Positions 25,122 through 33,714 of a DNA stretch of 64,000 bases are shown here, one piece after another. Both the position numbers and the translations under genes were made by a program. Position 1 is the stretch's first letter, and the number at the start of each line of letters is the position of its first letter. The notes below the pieces were generated by a model. It was not told where the DNA came from, did not search any database, and saw only the letters and a program-made list of their open reading frames with translations. Source of the stretch: Cyanobium sp. Cruz CV13-4-11 (GTDB lineage Bacteria > Cyanobacteriota > Cyanobacteriia > PCC-6307 > Cyanobiaceae); NCBI RefSeq assembly GCF_024346055.1, contig NZ_JAGQCH010000014.1, positions 29,512 to 93,511 on the forward strand, given 5' to 3'.

Positions 25122-26086
25122 GCGTTGGGGACGAAGAACTGCTCGTTCATCGGGGGCCGCTGATAGTCGCCGCCGCTCTTGCGGGGGGGCAATTCGATGG
25201 CGGCCGGGGTCATGTCCTCGTAGGGGACCTTGCTGAGCAGGTGACGGATGCAGTTGAGCCTGGCCCGTCGCTTGTCATTGGCCTCCACCGTGAACCAGGG
25301 AGCCTCAGGGATGTTGGTGTGGGCGAACATTTCATCCTTGGCCCGGGAGAACTCCACCCAGCGATCTCGGGATTCCAGATCCATCGGGCTGAGCTTCCAG
25401 CGCCGGGCGGGGTCTTCGAGACGGGAGCGGAAGCGGATCTCCTGCTCGTCGTCGCTGACGGAGAACCAGTACTTGATCAGGGTGATGCCGCTGCGCACGA
25501 GCATGCGCTCAAACTCCGGACAGGACAGCATGAACTCATCCACCTGCTCCGGTGCGCAGAAGCCCATCACCTTCTCAACGCCCGCCCGGTTGTACCAGCT
25601 GCGGTCAAACAGCACGATCTCCCCGGCCGAAGGGAAGTTCTCGACATAGCGCTGGAAGTACCACTGGGACTTCTGCTGGTCGGAGGGGGTACCCAGGGCC
25701 ACCACGTTGCAGCCGCGGGGGTTCAGGGGCTCGGTGATCCGCTTGATGGTGCCGCCCTTGCCGGCGGCGTCACGGCCTTCGAACAGCAGGATCATGCGGT
25801 AGCCCACATGTTTCACCCAATACTGCATCTTGACCAGCTCCACCTGCAGCCGGACCAGTTCCTTCTCATAGAACTTGCGGTCCAGCTTGGTGGGACGGTC
25901 TTCTGGAAGGCTGGCGAGGTCGTCGAAGATGGGAGAGGGGCGGTAGAGATCCGACTCACTGATACCGCTGGATCGGTAGGAATTCGCCGTCTTTTTAGCT
26001 GACTTGTCCTTGCTGCTCAGGTCCTTGGATTTAGCTGCCGACCTGTCGGCCTTGATCTTGGAACCGCTTTTGTCCTTTTTTCCCAT
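25112..26086 (-). CDS. ppk2: Polyphosphate kinase 2 (PPK2)
   Basis: A 324-residue PPK2 that would transfer phosphate between polyphosphate and nucleotides. Walker A is GRDAAGKGGTIKRI (from about residue 104), Walker B is VLFDRSWYNR, and the lid region has Arg residues (FRSRLEDPARRWKLS). The first 40 residues are Lys/Ser-rich and low-complexity. ATG 26086 (MGKKDKSGSK) is preferred over 26164, because the extra residues look like translated leader. The class (ADP or AMP phosphorylation) cannot be told from sequence alone. Confidence 0.92.
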   Translation of the reverse strand: MGKKDKSGSKIKADRSAAKSKDLSSKDKSAKKTANSYRSSGISESDLYRPSPIFDDLASLPEDRPTKLDRKFYEKELVRLQVELVKMQYWVKHVGYRMILLFEGRDAAGKGGTIKRITEPLNPRGCNVVALGTPSDQQKSQWYFQRYVENFPSAGEIVLFDRSWYNRAGVEKVMGFCAPEQVDEFMLSCPEFERMLVRSGITLIKYWFSVSDDEQEIRFRSRLEDPARRWKLSPMDLESRDRWVEFSRAKDEMFAHTNIPEAPWFTVEANDKRRARLNCIRHLLSKVPYEDMTPAAIELPPRKSGGDYQRPPMNEQFFVPNAYP

Positions 26087-26240
26087 GCCACTGCGGAAGG
26101 TGAGCTGCTTACGGAATAGCCCATCCTCGGCCAGGGGACGGCAACAATGGTCACCCTGAGACAAACAAACAGCTTGACGGCGCTTTCCTCAGGAACGGCG
26201 GCCCGGGTCCACCCCAGCCTGTGCCGTCACTGCCGCTCCA

Positions 26241-26399
26241 TCAGTTGGGAGCATCGGAGCTCTGGACCCACTGGGCGATCAACTGCTCCTGGCGCACCAG
26301 CCGATAGCGGCTGGTCTCGCAGGGGCTACGCCGGTACTGATCCCTGAGGCTTTCAAGCCTGGAAACCAGGTAATGGTAGACGGGATGATTTTTGTGCAT
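26241..26399 (-). CDS. Small protein, 52 aa, copy 1 of a tandem pair
   Basis: A 52-codon frame from ATG 26399 to TGA 26241 encodes a basic helical protein: MHKNHPVYHYL, then LRDQYRRSP, then RYRLVRQEQLIAQW. It aligns over its whole length, without gaps, with the next frame upstream (26468-26626), sharing HPV, QY, RYR-VRQE-LIAQW. Conservation between copies supports coding. A GTTAAGA--TTG element about 31 bases upstream is also shared. Function unknown. Confidence 0.7.
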   Translation of the reverse strand: MHKNHPVYHYLVSRLESLRDQYRRSPCETSRYRLVRQEQLIAQWVQSSDAPN

Positions 26400-26467
26400 G
26401 AGTTAGACCGAGAGGCAGCAACTTCTTAACAAGAGTTAACCGGCAGAGGGGTTGGGTCGCCGGTTTC

Positions 26468-26626
26468 TCAGGCGGCGAAACTAAAACCAGGAGCCCACTG
26501 GGCGATCAGCCGCTCCTGGCGGACAACGCGGTAGCGGTTGATTTCGTTGGGGAACTGGCTGTACTGCTCGTTGAGGGAGCGGAGCTGCTCCAGCAGCGCA
26601 TTCAGAACGGGATGGTCAGCATTCAT
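26468..26626 (-). CDS. Small protein, 52 aa, copy 2 of a tandem pair
   Basis: A 52-codon frame from ATG 26626 to TGA 26468: MNADHPVLNALLEQL, then LNEQYSQFPNE, then RYRVVRQERLIAQW. It is the paralog of the 26241-26399 protein: same length, same core, different termini. The promoter-proximal element GTTAAGA--TTG lies about 32 bases before the ATG in both, so the duplicated unit seems to include its promoter. Function unknown; probably a helical hairpin. Confidence 0.7.
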   Translation of the reverse strand: MNADHPVLNALLEQLRSLNEQYSQFPNEINRYRVVRQERLIAQWAPGFSFAA

Positions 26627-26814
26627 GGCTCGTGTCGATCTGTTGCCAAAATCTTAACTGAATCGGAAGGGGTGCAGCGCCGGCGCTGCGGTCGGGTCAG
26701 CGAACCCCCATGGCGGCGCCCAAGCCCGAATGTCCCCGTTTGGGGGGGGGCGCGATGGTCGGCCATGGACGACAGTGGATGGATCTCTGCGGGGCCTGCC
26801 CCGAAGGATGGCCG

Positions 26815-27093
26815 ATGAGCGCCCGATCGCTTCCAGCGTCCCTACCGAAGGCCACGATTCCGAAAGTCACCATCGGTGAACTGGAGGCCAACTATTCGAT
26901 GTACTGCAAGGCCCTGCGCCTGCTGGTCCGCGAAGGACGAACCCTGAAGAAGATCCAGCGCACGGTCTGCTGGCACCGCCTCGAGCAACTGCACCAATGC
27001 CTGCCGAGCCAGTACAAGGACCCTGACTACCTCTTTCTGTTGTTGCGCCGCGAAACCAACCGCAAGGCGGCAGGCCTCCCCTGCCCCACCTGA
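26815..27093 (+). CDS. Small conserved protein, paralog of 47678-47944
   Basis: A 92-residue protein whose core (YSMYCKALRLLVREG, LKKIQRTVCWHRLEQLH, DPDYLFLLLRRE) matches the protein at 47678-47944 residue for residue at about half the positions. I do not know its function. A Cys in each of two helices (YCxA, TVCW) is conserved between the copies. ATG 26815 (MSARSLPAS) is preferred, since the upstream extension in this frame is not shared. It precedes the guanidine riboswitch. Confidence 0.65.
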   Translation: MSARSLPASLPKATIPKVTIGELEANYSMYCKALRLLVREGRTLKKIQRTVCWHRLEQLHQCLPSQYKDPDYLFLLLRRETNRKAAGLPCPT

Positions 27094-27111
27094 GTCGACC
27101 AGGGGGTTCCA

Positions 27112-27125
27112 GTAGCAACCGTCAC
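27112..27125 (+). promoter_or_regulatory. Candidate NtcA site (GTA-N8-CAC)
   Basis: GTAGCAACCGTCAC differs at one base from the NtcA consensus GTA-N8-TAC and lies about 50 bases before the riboswitch. No clear TAN3T -10 box is seen at the canonical distance, so it is weak. It would place guanidine use under nitrogen control. Confidence 0.3.
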
Positions 27126-27159
27126 AACGGTCAGCCCCATGGACCTTCACCATGCCTGA

Positions 27160-27312
27160 GCGGACAATGCTTCTAGGGTTCCGATCCTCCTTTGCAGGCT
27201 CTGCCGGCAAAGAAAAGGATGTCTGGTCCGAGAGAAGCACATTCACTGTTCTGGGGCCCATGTCCCCAAAACAGTGAATGGCACGGAGGGACAAAAGCCC
27301 GGGAGACCGCCC
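27160..27312 (+). promoter_or_regulatory. Guanidine-I (ykkC) riboswitch
   Basis: Three conserved blocks of the guanidine-I aptamer are present in order: CTAGGGTTCCG (27173-27183), CTGGTCCGAGAGAAGCAC (27223-27240), and GGACAAAAGCCCGGGAGA (27289-27306). Between blocks two and three is a long variable hairpin: a 10-base stem (27241-27250 with 27271-27280) holding an inner GGGG/CCCC stem. Ligand binding normally turns on guanidine-handling genes. Only 27 bases separate the last block from the gdmH start, and no U-rich terminator is seen, so control may be at translation or by an alternative pairing with the AGAGGA ribosome site (27329-27334). Confidence 0.92.
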
Positions 27313-27338
27313 CATTCCCACCGTGCCCAGAGGACTGA

Positions 27339-28553
27339 ATGAACGAACCGTCCAGCGGCAGCGCAGCTGATGCGGCCGAGGCATTTGCGCGGGGTGGTCA
27401 CCCTGCCGGCAGTGAAGGGGCCCGGGCCCTGGAGAGAGAAGCCGCCCTGCCCCTGACCGGCTGGCAGCAGGAGGTTGACCAGGGCCTTCGCTATGGCCTG
27501 GAGGCGGCGAGCAGCATCGTCGATCGGCGCATCTCCACCTTCTCCCGCGGTGAGCTGCCCCACTACGCCGGCATCAACACCTTCATGAAGGCCCCGTACC
27601 TGGAGGATGTGAACCGGGTCGGGGACTTTGACGTGGCGGTGGTGGGCGTGCCCCACGACAGCGGCACCACCTACCGCCCAGGCACCCGCTTCGGCCCCCA
27701 GGGGATCCGGCGCATCTCAGCCCTGTACACCCCCTACAACTACGAAATGGGGGTCGACCTGCGCGAGCAGATCACCCTCTGCGACGTGGGGGACATCTTC
27801 ACCATCCCCGCCAACAACGAAAAGAGCTTCGACCAGATCTCCAAGGGCATCGCCCACGTGTTCGCCAGCGGCGCCTTCCCGATCATCCTGGGCGGCGACC
27901 ACTCGATCGGCTTCCCCACCGTCCGGGGCGTCTGCCGCCATCTCGGCGACAAGAAGGTGGGCATCATCCACTTCGATCGCCACGTCGACACCCAGGAGAC
28001 CGACCTCGACGAGCGCATGCACACCACGCCGTGGTTCCATGCGACCAACATGGCCAACGCCCCGGCCCAGAACCTGGTGCAGCTGGGCATCGGCGGCTGG
28101 CAGGTGCCGCGCGAAGGGGTGAAGGTCTGTCGCGAACGGGGCACCAACGTGCTCACCGTCACCGACATCTGCGACATGGGCCTGGAGGCGGCGGCCAAGT
28201 TCGCCATCGAACGGGCCACCGACGGTACCGACTGCGTCTACATCTCCTTCGACATCGATTGCATCGACGCCGGTTTCGTGCCTGGCACCGGCTGGCCCGA
28301 GCCGGGCGGGTTGCTGCCACGGGAAGCCCTCAAGCTGCTGGAGCTGATCGTGCGCAACGTGCCGGTCTGCGGCCTTGAGGTGGTGGAAGTCTCCCCCCCC
28401 TACGACGTCAGCGACATGACCTCCCTGATGGCCACCCGGGTCATCTGCGACACCATGGCCCACCTGGTGGTGAGCGGCCAGCTGCCCCGCAAGTCGGTGC
28501 CGGCCTGGCTTCACAGCGACTGCAACATGCAGGTCGACCGCGCCTGGAGATAG
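27339..28553 (+). CDS. gdmH: Ni-dependent guanidine hydrolase GdmH
   Basis: A 404-residue ureohydrolase-fold enzyme that hydrolyses guanidine to urea and ammonium. Metal ligands are seen as GGDHS (Asp187, His188), HFDRHVDTQ (Asp213, His215, Asp217) and SFDIDCID (Asp305, Asp307). The DRHVD variant (instead of DAHxD) followed by DERMHTTPWFHATN is the pattern I associate with cyanobacterial GdmH (Sll1077) rather than agmatinase. The adjacent guanidine-I riboswitch and HypA/HypB paralogs support this strongly. Start ATG 27339 has AGAGGA four bases upstream. An N-terminal extension of about 60 residues precedes the fold. Confidence 0.93.
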   Translation: MNEPSSGSAADAAEAFARGGHPAGSEGARALEREAALPLTGWQQEVDQGLRYGLEAASSIVDRRISTFSRGELPHYAGINTFMKAPYLEDVNRVGDFDVAVVGVPHDSGTTYRPGTRFGPQGIRRISALYTPYNYEMGVDLREQITLCDVGDIFTIPANNEKSFDQISKGIAHVFASGAFPIILGGDHSIGFPTVRGVCRHLGDKKVGIIHFDRHVDTQETDLDERMHTTPWFHATNMANAPAQNLVQLGIGGWQVPREGVKVCRERGTNVLTVTDICDMGLEAAAKFAIERATDGTDCVYISFDIDCIDAGFVPGTGWPEPGGLLPREALKLLELIVRNVPVCGLEVVEVSPPYDVSDMTSLMATRVICDTMAHLVVSGQLPRKSVPAWLHSDCNMQVDRAWR

Positions 28554-28557
28554 GGGC

Positions 28558-28965
28558 GTGCACGAAGTCGACATGACCCGCTGCCTGCTCCTCTCCATGC
28601 ACGAGTGGAAGCAGCAGCACGCCCCCCGGGAGCCCCACGTGGACCGGGTCCACCTCGAGGTGGGCACCTTCACCTGCGTCGAACCCGACCAGCTGGTGGT
28701 CACCTGGTCCGATGCCGTCAAAGGCACCTGGCTCGACGGGTCCGAACTGGTGATCGAGTCGGTGCCCCTTGTGGGTCGCTGCGTCCGCTGCCAGGCCACC
28801 TACAGCCCCGATGCCGCCGACGGCTTCCGCTCCCCCTGCTGTCAGCACCCGATGGAGGAGATCGTCAGCGGCCGCGAGCTGCGGATCCGCTCGGTCGCCT
28901 ACGGCTTCGAGCCCTCTCCCGCCCACGTACCGCCCACCACTCCCCGTCCCACCGCCGCCCGCTGA
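28558..28965 (+). CDS. hypA: HypA-family nickel chaperone for GdmH
   Basis: A 135-residue HypA-type metallochaperone. It must start at GTG 28558, because this gives the conserved MHE N-terminus that binds Ni(II). The Zn site is CVRC with a second pair in SPCCQHP, a variant of the usual CxxC pair. The start is 5 bases after the gdmH stop. No hydrogenase gene is visible, so it is likely dedicated to loading nickel into GdmH, as known for the HypA/HypB homologs next to Sll1077. The C-terminal Pro/Thr tail is extra. Confidence 0.88.
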   Translation: MHEVDMTRCLLLSMHEWKQQHAPREPHVDRVHLEVGTFTCVEPDQLVVTWSDAVKGTWLDGSELVIESVPLVGRCVRCQATYSPDAADGFRSPCCQHPMEEIVSGRELRIRSVAYGFEPSPAHVPPTTPRPTAAR

Positions 28966-28971
28966 TCCGCC

Positions 28972-29673
28972 ATGCACATGCCCCTCGAAGACACCCTCGG
29001 CCTCAACCTGCTGGCGGCCAACCAGCACCGGGCCGAGCACAACCGCGAGCACTTCGACGCCTGGAACCTGCTCTGCCTCAACGTGATGAGCAGTCCCGGG
29101 GCCGGCAAGACCTCCCTGCTGGAGCGCAGCCTCGCCGCCCTCTCAGGCCGCTGGGCCATGGCCGTGCTGGAGGGCGACATGACCACCCTGCTCGATGCCG
29201 AGCGGCTGGAAGCCGTGGGGATTCCGGTGGTGCCGATCACCACCGGCCGTGCCTGCCACCTCGATGCCGCCATGGTGAGCGGCGGCCTGAAGCTGCTCCA
29301 CCAGCGGCTCGATCCCGCCGCCCTGGACATCCTCTGGGTGGAGAACGTGGGCAACTTGGTCTGCCCCGCCGAGTTCGCCATCGGTGAGCACCGCAAGGTG
29401 GCCCTCCTGAGCGTCACCGAGGGGGACGACAAGCCGCTCAAGTACCCGGTCATGTTCCGGGAGGCCGATTGCGTGCTGATCACCAAGGTGGATCTGCTGC
29501 CCCACCTGCCGGTGGATGTGGAGCGGATCGAGGCCCACATCCGCCAGGTCAACCCCCGCACCGCCGTGTTCCGCCTCTCCGCCACCACCGGAGAGGGCTT
29601 CGAGGCCTGGCACGACTGGCTCGACGCCCAGCGCCAGGCCGTTCAGACCTCCCCCACCCTGCTGCACGCCTGA
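28972..29673 (+). CDS. hypB: HypB-family nickel-insertion GTPase for GdmH
   Basis: A 233-residue SIMIBI GTPase. The P-loop is [11 protein letters not shown] (from about residue 40), metal site CH (Cys95-His96) plus Cys131 in GNLVCPAEF, and the base-recognition motif is ITKVDLLP. It would use GTP hydrolysis to drive Ni transfer from HypA to the hydrolase. It lacks the His-rich Ni-storage stretch of many HypB. Six bases separate it from hypA, and its stop overlaps the start of the next gene by one base (TGATG). Confidence 0.9.
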   Translation: MHMPLEDTLGLNLLAANQHRAEHNREHFDAWNLLCLNVMSSPGAGKTSLLERSLAALSGRWAMAVLEGDMTTLLDAERLEAVGIPVVPITTGRACHLDAAMVSGGLKLLHQRLDPAALDILWVENVGNLVCPAEFAIGEHRKVALLSVTEGDDKPLKYPVMFREADCVLITKVDLLPHLPVDVERIEAHIRQVNPRTAVFRLSATTGEGFEAWHDWLDAQRQAVQTSPTLLHA

Positions 29674-31037
29674 TGAGTCACCAGCATCCCGCTTCCGATG
29701 CCACCACGGCCCTGCAGGCCGACCTGCGCTCGAAGGGGGTCCGCTACGCCCTGGCGAGCTTCGTCGACCTGCACGGGGTGAGCAAGGCCAAGGCCGTACC
29801 CCTCGCGCACCTCGGCCAGATGATGGCCGGCTCCGAACTGTTCACCGGGGCGGCCCTCGACGGGGTTCCCCAGGAGGTGAGCGACGACGAGGTGGCCGCC
29901 GTCCCCGATCCCGCCAGCGCCACGGTGCTGCCCTGGCAGCGGGAGGTGGCCTGGTTCGCCAGCGACCTGCATCTGCACGGCCAGCCCTTCGACGCCTGCA
30001 GCCGCCACATCCTTGGCCGTGTCCGCCAGGAGGCCGCCGCCATGGGCTTCCGCTTCAACCTCGGCATCGAGACCGAGTTTTTCGTGCTCAAGAAGGGCGC
30101 GGCGGGCGGCTGGGTGCCCTACAGCGATCGCGACACCCTCGACAAACCTGCCTACGACGTACGCGGTCTGCTCGACAACCTGCCCTGGCTGGACGAGCTG
30201 GTGCAGGCGATGAACGATCTGGGCTGGGGGGTCTATTCCTTCGATCACGAGGATGGCCCTGGCCAGTTCGAGACCGACTTCGATTACGCCGAAGTCCTCA
30301 CCATGGCCGATCGGCTGACCTTCTTCAAGCTGATGGCCAAGGAGATCGCCCATCGCCATGGGCTCCTGGCCACCTTCATGCCCAAGCCGTTCGGTGACCG
30401 CACCGGCAGCGGCGCCCACTTCAACATGTCCCTGGCCGATGGGCAGACGGGTGCCAACCTGTTCGCCACCCCCGAAGCCACTCCGGGGAAGGTCACCCGG
30501 CTGGCCGAACACTTCATCGCCGGCGTGCTCCGCCATGCACCGGCCATCTGCGCCGTGATCGCTCCGACGGTCAACAGTTACAAGCGGTTGGTGGCCCAGG
30601 GGAGCATGTCGGGATTCACCTGGGCTCCGGTCTTCGTTTGCTACGGCAACAACAATCGCACCAACATGCTGCGCATTCCCTCACCGGGGGGACGGGTGGA
30701 ATGCCGGGCCGCAGACATCTCCTGCAATCCCTATCTTGGCGCCGCCCTGATGCTGGCGGCCGGGCTGGAAGGGATCCGCGAAGAACTCGATCCCGGAGCA
30801 CCCAATCTGGTCAATGCCTACACACTCAGCGCGGCGGAACGGGCCGAACGGGGCCTGACCATGCTGCCGCGGACCCTCGGTGAGGCCGTCGAGGCTTTCG
30901 CCCTGGATCCACTTGCCAAAAGCGTATTCGGTGATGCCATGTTCGAGGCGTTTATCACCTACAAACGTGAAGAGTGGGAGTCCTACCACTCTGCGGTTTC
31001 CGAATGGGAGCAGCAACGTTATCTGGAGTTCTTCTGA
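29673..31037 (+). CDS. Glutamine-synthetase-like ligase (GMAS / gamma-glutamyl-amine synthetase type), copy 1
   Basis: A 454-residue GS-fold enzyme, of the size and type of GlnT and gamma-glutamylmethylamide/polyamine synthetases rather than GSI. Conserved regions: GIETEFFVLKK (metal Glu), SFDHEDGPGQFE (Glu ligands), TGSGAHFNMSL (His ligand), PTVNSYKRL, and GNNNRTNMLRIP. It would ligate glutamate to ammonia or an amine with ATP. It is coupled by overlap to hypB, within the guanidine operon, so the likely role is assimilation of the ammonium or amine released. The real amine acceptor is unknown. Confidence 0.85.
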   Translation: MSHQHPASDATTALQADLRSKGVRYALASFVDLHGVSKAKAVPLAHLGQMMAGSELFTGAALDGVPQEVSDDEVAAVPDPASATVLPWQREVAWFASDLHLHGQPFDACSRHILGRVRQEAAAMGFRFNLGIETEFFVLKKGAAGGWVPYSDRDTLDKPAYDVRGLLDNLPWLDELVQAMNDLGWGVYSFDHEDGPGQFETDFDYAEVLTMADRLTFFKLMAKEIAHRHGLLATFMPKPFGDRTGSGAHFNMSLADGQTGANLFATPEATPGKVTRLAEHFIAGVLRHAPAICAVIAPTVNSYKRLVAQGSMSGFTWAPVFVCYGNNNRTNMLRIPSPGGRVECRAADISCNPYLGAALMLAAGLEGIREELDPGAPNLVNAYTLSAAERAERGLTMLPRTLGEAVEAFALDPLAKSVFGDAMFEAFITYKREEWESYHSAVSEWEQQRYLEFF

Positions 31038-31138
31038 CGACCTATCCGACGATCAGCGACCTTCCACGTGATCACTCGGAACACCGAAGTCAGCCCTGAT
31101 TCCCATCTCCAGACGCCATCCTTTCCCCGATTTCCCTG

Positions 31139-32149
31139 ATGTTTAAGTTTTCCTCGATCCGTCGTCAACACCGGGCCCTATCCCTTGTTCTCGTAGCCAG
31201 CCTCGGGGGAGGATTGCTGGCCGGTTGTCAGCAACCAGCCAGCCAGGAAGCACCGGTAAAAATCGGTTACAGCGCCTGGCCAGGCTGGTTCCCGTGGAAA
31301 GTCACGGAAGTCAAGGACCTGTTCAAAGCGCAGGGCGTATCGGCCTCGATGCAGTGGTTTGACGGCTACCTCGACTCCATCAACGCCCTCAACGCCGGTC
31401 AGCTTGACTGCAACAGTCAGACCCTGAATGACACCATCAGTTCCGTGGCTGGCGGAGCGGATCTGCAGATCGTGCTGCAGAACGATTTCTCCACGGGCAA
31501 CGACCAGATCATCGCCGCAGCGGAAATCGCCTCCATCCCTGGTCTGAAGGGCAAGAAGGTGGCCGCCGAAGAAGGCACGGTCGACCACTTCCTGTTGTTG
31601 AAGGTGCTCAAGGACGCAGGTCTCTCGGCCAAGGACATCACCTTCGTCCCCCTGGAAACCGGCGCCGCCGCAGCGGCCTTCGCTGCCGGCAGGGTGGATG
31701 CGGCGGGTGTCTATGCCCCCTTCACCACCCAGGCCCTGAAGCGACCGGGCAGCCGGGCCCTGGCCACCTCCAAGGATCACCCCGGGGCGATCAGCGATCT
31801 GCTCGTCTGCCGCACCGATTTCGTCGCCAAGAATCCCGAGAAAGTCCAGAAGATCGTCAACGCCTGGTTCGCCACCTTGAAGACCATCGAGGACGATCCC
31901 GCCGGCACCCTGCCAATCCTGGTGGAGCGCTCCGGTGTCAGCGAGGCGGAGTTCAAGGAGTACAACGCCGGCACCACCATCCAGACCCTCGCGGAAAACC
32001 GCAGCAACTTCAAACTTGGCACCACGATGCTGTCGCTGCCCTATGCCGCCGAGCAGATCAGCGCCTTCCTGGTCGAAACGGGCCTGGCCAAGACCAAGCC
32101 TGATCTGACCAACCTGCTGAATTCCCAGTTCGTCGACAACGCCCCTTGA
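31139..32149 (+). CDS. ABC importer substrate-binding lipoprotein (guanidine type)
   Basis: A 336-residue lipoprotein. The lipobox LLAGC places Cys30 as the acylated residue, and a NitT/TauT-type binding domain follows (VKIGYSAWPGWFPWKVTEV, then FDGYLDSINALNAGQLDC). It would capture substrate in the periplasm for the permease and ATPase that follow. The gene order gdmH-hypA-hypB-ABC resembles sll1077-sll1082 in Synechocystis, whose importer carries guanidine. A 101-base gap after the GS-like gene shows no terminator. Confidence 0.85.
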   Translation: MFKFSSIRRQHRALSLVLVASLGGGLLAGCQQPASQEAPVKIGYSAWPGWFPWKVTEVKDLFKAQGVSASMQWFDGYLDSINALNAGQLDCNSQTLNDTISSVAGGADLQIVLQNDFSTGNDQIIAAAEIASIPGLKGKKVAAEEGTVDHFLLLKVLKDAGLSAKDITFVPLETGAAAAAFAAGRVDAAGVYAPFTTQALKRPGSRALATSKDHPGAISDLLVCRTDFVAKNPEKVQKIVNAWFATLKTIEDDPAGTLPILVERSGVSEAEFKEYNAGTTIQTLAENRSNFKLGTTMLSLPYAAEQISAFLVETGLAKTKPDLTNLLNSQFVDNAP

Positions 32150-32154
32150 CCGCC

Positions 32155-32931
32155 ATGGTCCGGTCTCCTGCCCTGCGCCGCTTCTTGCATCATCCCTGGG
32201 TCCTGGGGGTGCTTGGCCTCCTCACGGTCTTTGTGATGTGGTTTCTGGCCACCTCCAGCGGCATGGTCGACAAGCTCTTCCTGCCCGGGCCCGGGGCGGT
32301 GTGGCTGGCGGGCAGCGACCAGTTTCAGCAGGGGATTCTGGTCAAGGACGCCATCGCCAGCATCCAGAGGGTCTTCCTGGGATTCGTGATCTCCGCGGGG
32401 CTGGCCTTGCCGATCGGCATCGCCATGGGCACAAACCGGACGATCTGCTATCTGCTCGAGCCGCTGATGGGGTTGATCCGGTACATGCCGGCGCCGGCCT
32501 TCATTCCCCTGCTGATCATCTACTTCGGTCTGGAAGAGCTGCCCAAGGTGATGCTCATCTTCATCGGCACCTTTTTCTTCAACACCTTGATGATCATGGA
32601 CGCGGTGAAGTTCGTTCCCTCCGAATTGGTGGAAACGGCGCTGACTCTGGGGGGCCGGGGTCTGCCGATCCTCACCAGGGTGGTGGCCCCCTTCATTGCC
32701 CCCCAGGTGCTCGACACCTACCGGATCAACATGGCATCGGCCTGGAATCTCGTGATCGTTGCCGAACTGGTGGCAGCCAACGAGGGCCTGGGCAAACGCA
32801 TCAGCCTGGCCCAGAGATTCCTGCGCACCGATGAGATCTTCGTTGGCCTGATCGTGATCGGCCTGATTGGCCTGATCATCGATCTCGGCTTCCGGTTCCT
32901 GATGCGCCGGGCCTGCTCCTGGGCCAACTGA
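32155..32931 (+). CDS. ABC importer permease (guanidine type)
   Basis: A 258-residue NitT/TauT-type permease with about six TM helices. The EAA-like coupling loop is seen as ETALTLGGRGLPILTRVVAP. It forms the membrane channel of the importer. ATG 32155 is preferred; a TTG at 32146 overlaps the previous stop. It follows the binding protein by 5 bases. Confidence 0.87.
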   Translation: MVRSPALRRFLHHPWVLGVLGLLTVFVMWFLATSSGMVDKLFLPGPGAVWLAGSDQFQQGILVKDAIASIQRVFLGFVISAGLALPIGIAMGTNRTICYLLEPLMGLIRYMPAPAFIPLLIIYFGLEELPKVMLIFIGTFFFNTLMIMDAVKFVPSELVETALTLGGRGLPILTRVVAPFIAPQVLDTYRINMASAWNLVIVAELVAANEGLGKRISLAQRFLRTDEIFVGLIVIGLIGLIIDLGFRFLMRRACSWAN

Positions 32932-32936
32932 ACCCC

Positions 32937-33704
32937 ATGCATCTTCAGGTTTCCAACGTCTCCAAGAGCTTCGGTGAGGGGCGCGATTGCAAGCTCGTCC
33001 TTGAGAATATCAGCTTTGAGCTGGTGTCCGGCCAGTTCATGGCCCTGGTGGGAAGCTCGGGATCGGGCAAGTCCACCGTGATGCGCTTGATCGCCGGTCT
33101 GGAGCGCCCCAGTGAGGGCACCATTCACCTCGATGGTGAGCGGGTCCAACGCCCCGGCTCCGACCGGGGCATGGTGTTCCAGAAGTACAGCCTCTACCCC
33201 TGGCTGACGGCGGCCCAGAACGTCGCCTTCGGCCTGTCGCTCCAGGGCAGGGACAAGGCGGAGATCCGGGAGCGGACCGCTTACTTCCTCGACGTGGTCG
33301 GCCTGGCGGATGCGGCCCGGCTGCTGCCGCGGGAACTCTCCGGGGGCATGCAGCAGCGGGTGGCGATCGCCCGGGCCCTGGCCACCGAGCCGAAGGTGCT
33401 GCTGCTGGATGAGCCCTTCGGGGCGCTGGATCTGCAGATCAGGGAGTCGATGCAGGAGTTCCTCCACGATCTCTGGAAGACCACGGGACTCACGGCCCTG
33501 CTGATCACCCATGACATCGAGGAAGCCCTGCTCCTCGCCGGCACGGTCCACATCATGGCGCCACGGCCCGGCAGGATCGTTCACACCGTGGCCGTGCAGC
33601 TGGATCGCTCCGATCTGCGCCACCTGCGGGTGTCCCAACCCTTCCTGGAACTGCGCGAGGAACTGGCGAGCCGCCTGCGCAGCCTCGACGGCTCCCTGCT
33701 CTGA
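32937..33704 (+). CDS. ABC importer ATPase (guanidine type)
   Basis: A 255-residue ABC ATPase. Walker A is GSSGSGKST (39-47), the Q-loop is VFQKYSLYPW, the signature is LSGGMQQR, Walker B is LLLDEPFGALD and the H-loop is ITHDIEEA. It powers uptake with the preceding two subunits (spacing 5 bases to the permease). Closest in style to NrtD/SsuB-type ATPases. Confidence 0.9.
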   Translation: MHLQVSNVSKSFGEGRDCKLVLENISFELVSGQFMALVGSSGSGKSTVMRLIAGLERPSEGTIHLDGERVQRPGSDRGMVFQKYSLYPWLTAAQNVAFGLSLQGRDKAEIRERTAYFLDVVGLADAARLLPRELSGGMQQRVAIARALATEPKVLLLDEPFGALDLQIRESMQEFLHDLWKTTGLTALLITHDIEEALLLAGTVHIMAPRPGRIVHTVAVQLDRSDLRHLRVSQPFLELREELASRLRSLDGSLL

Positions 33705-33714
33705 ACGCCCTTCG

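Noticed and set aside
27339..28553. Agmatinase as the identity of the ureohydrolase
   Set aside because: The DRHVD metal motif, the guanidine-I riboswitch and the adjacent nickel chaperones all favour GdmH.
28558..29673. hypA and hypB as part of a hydrogenase maturation cluster
   Set aside because: No hydrogenase or hypCDEF genes are visible. Position directly after gdmH fits nickel loading of the guanidine hydrolase.
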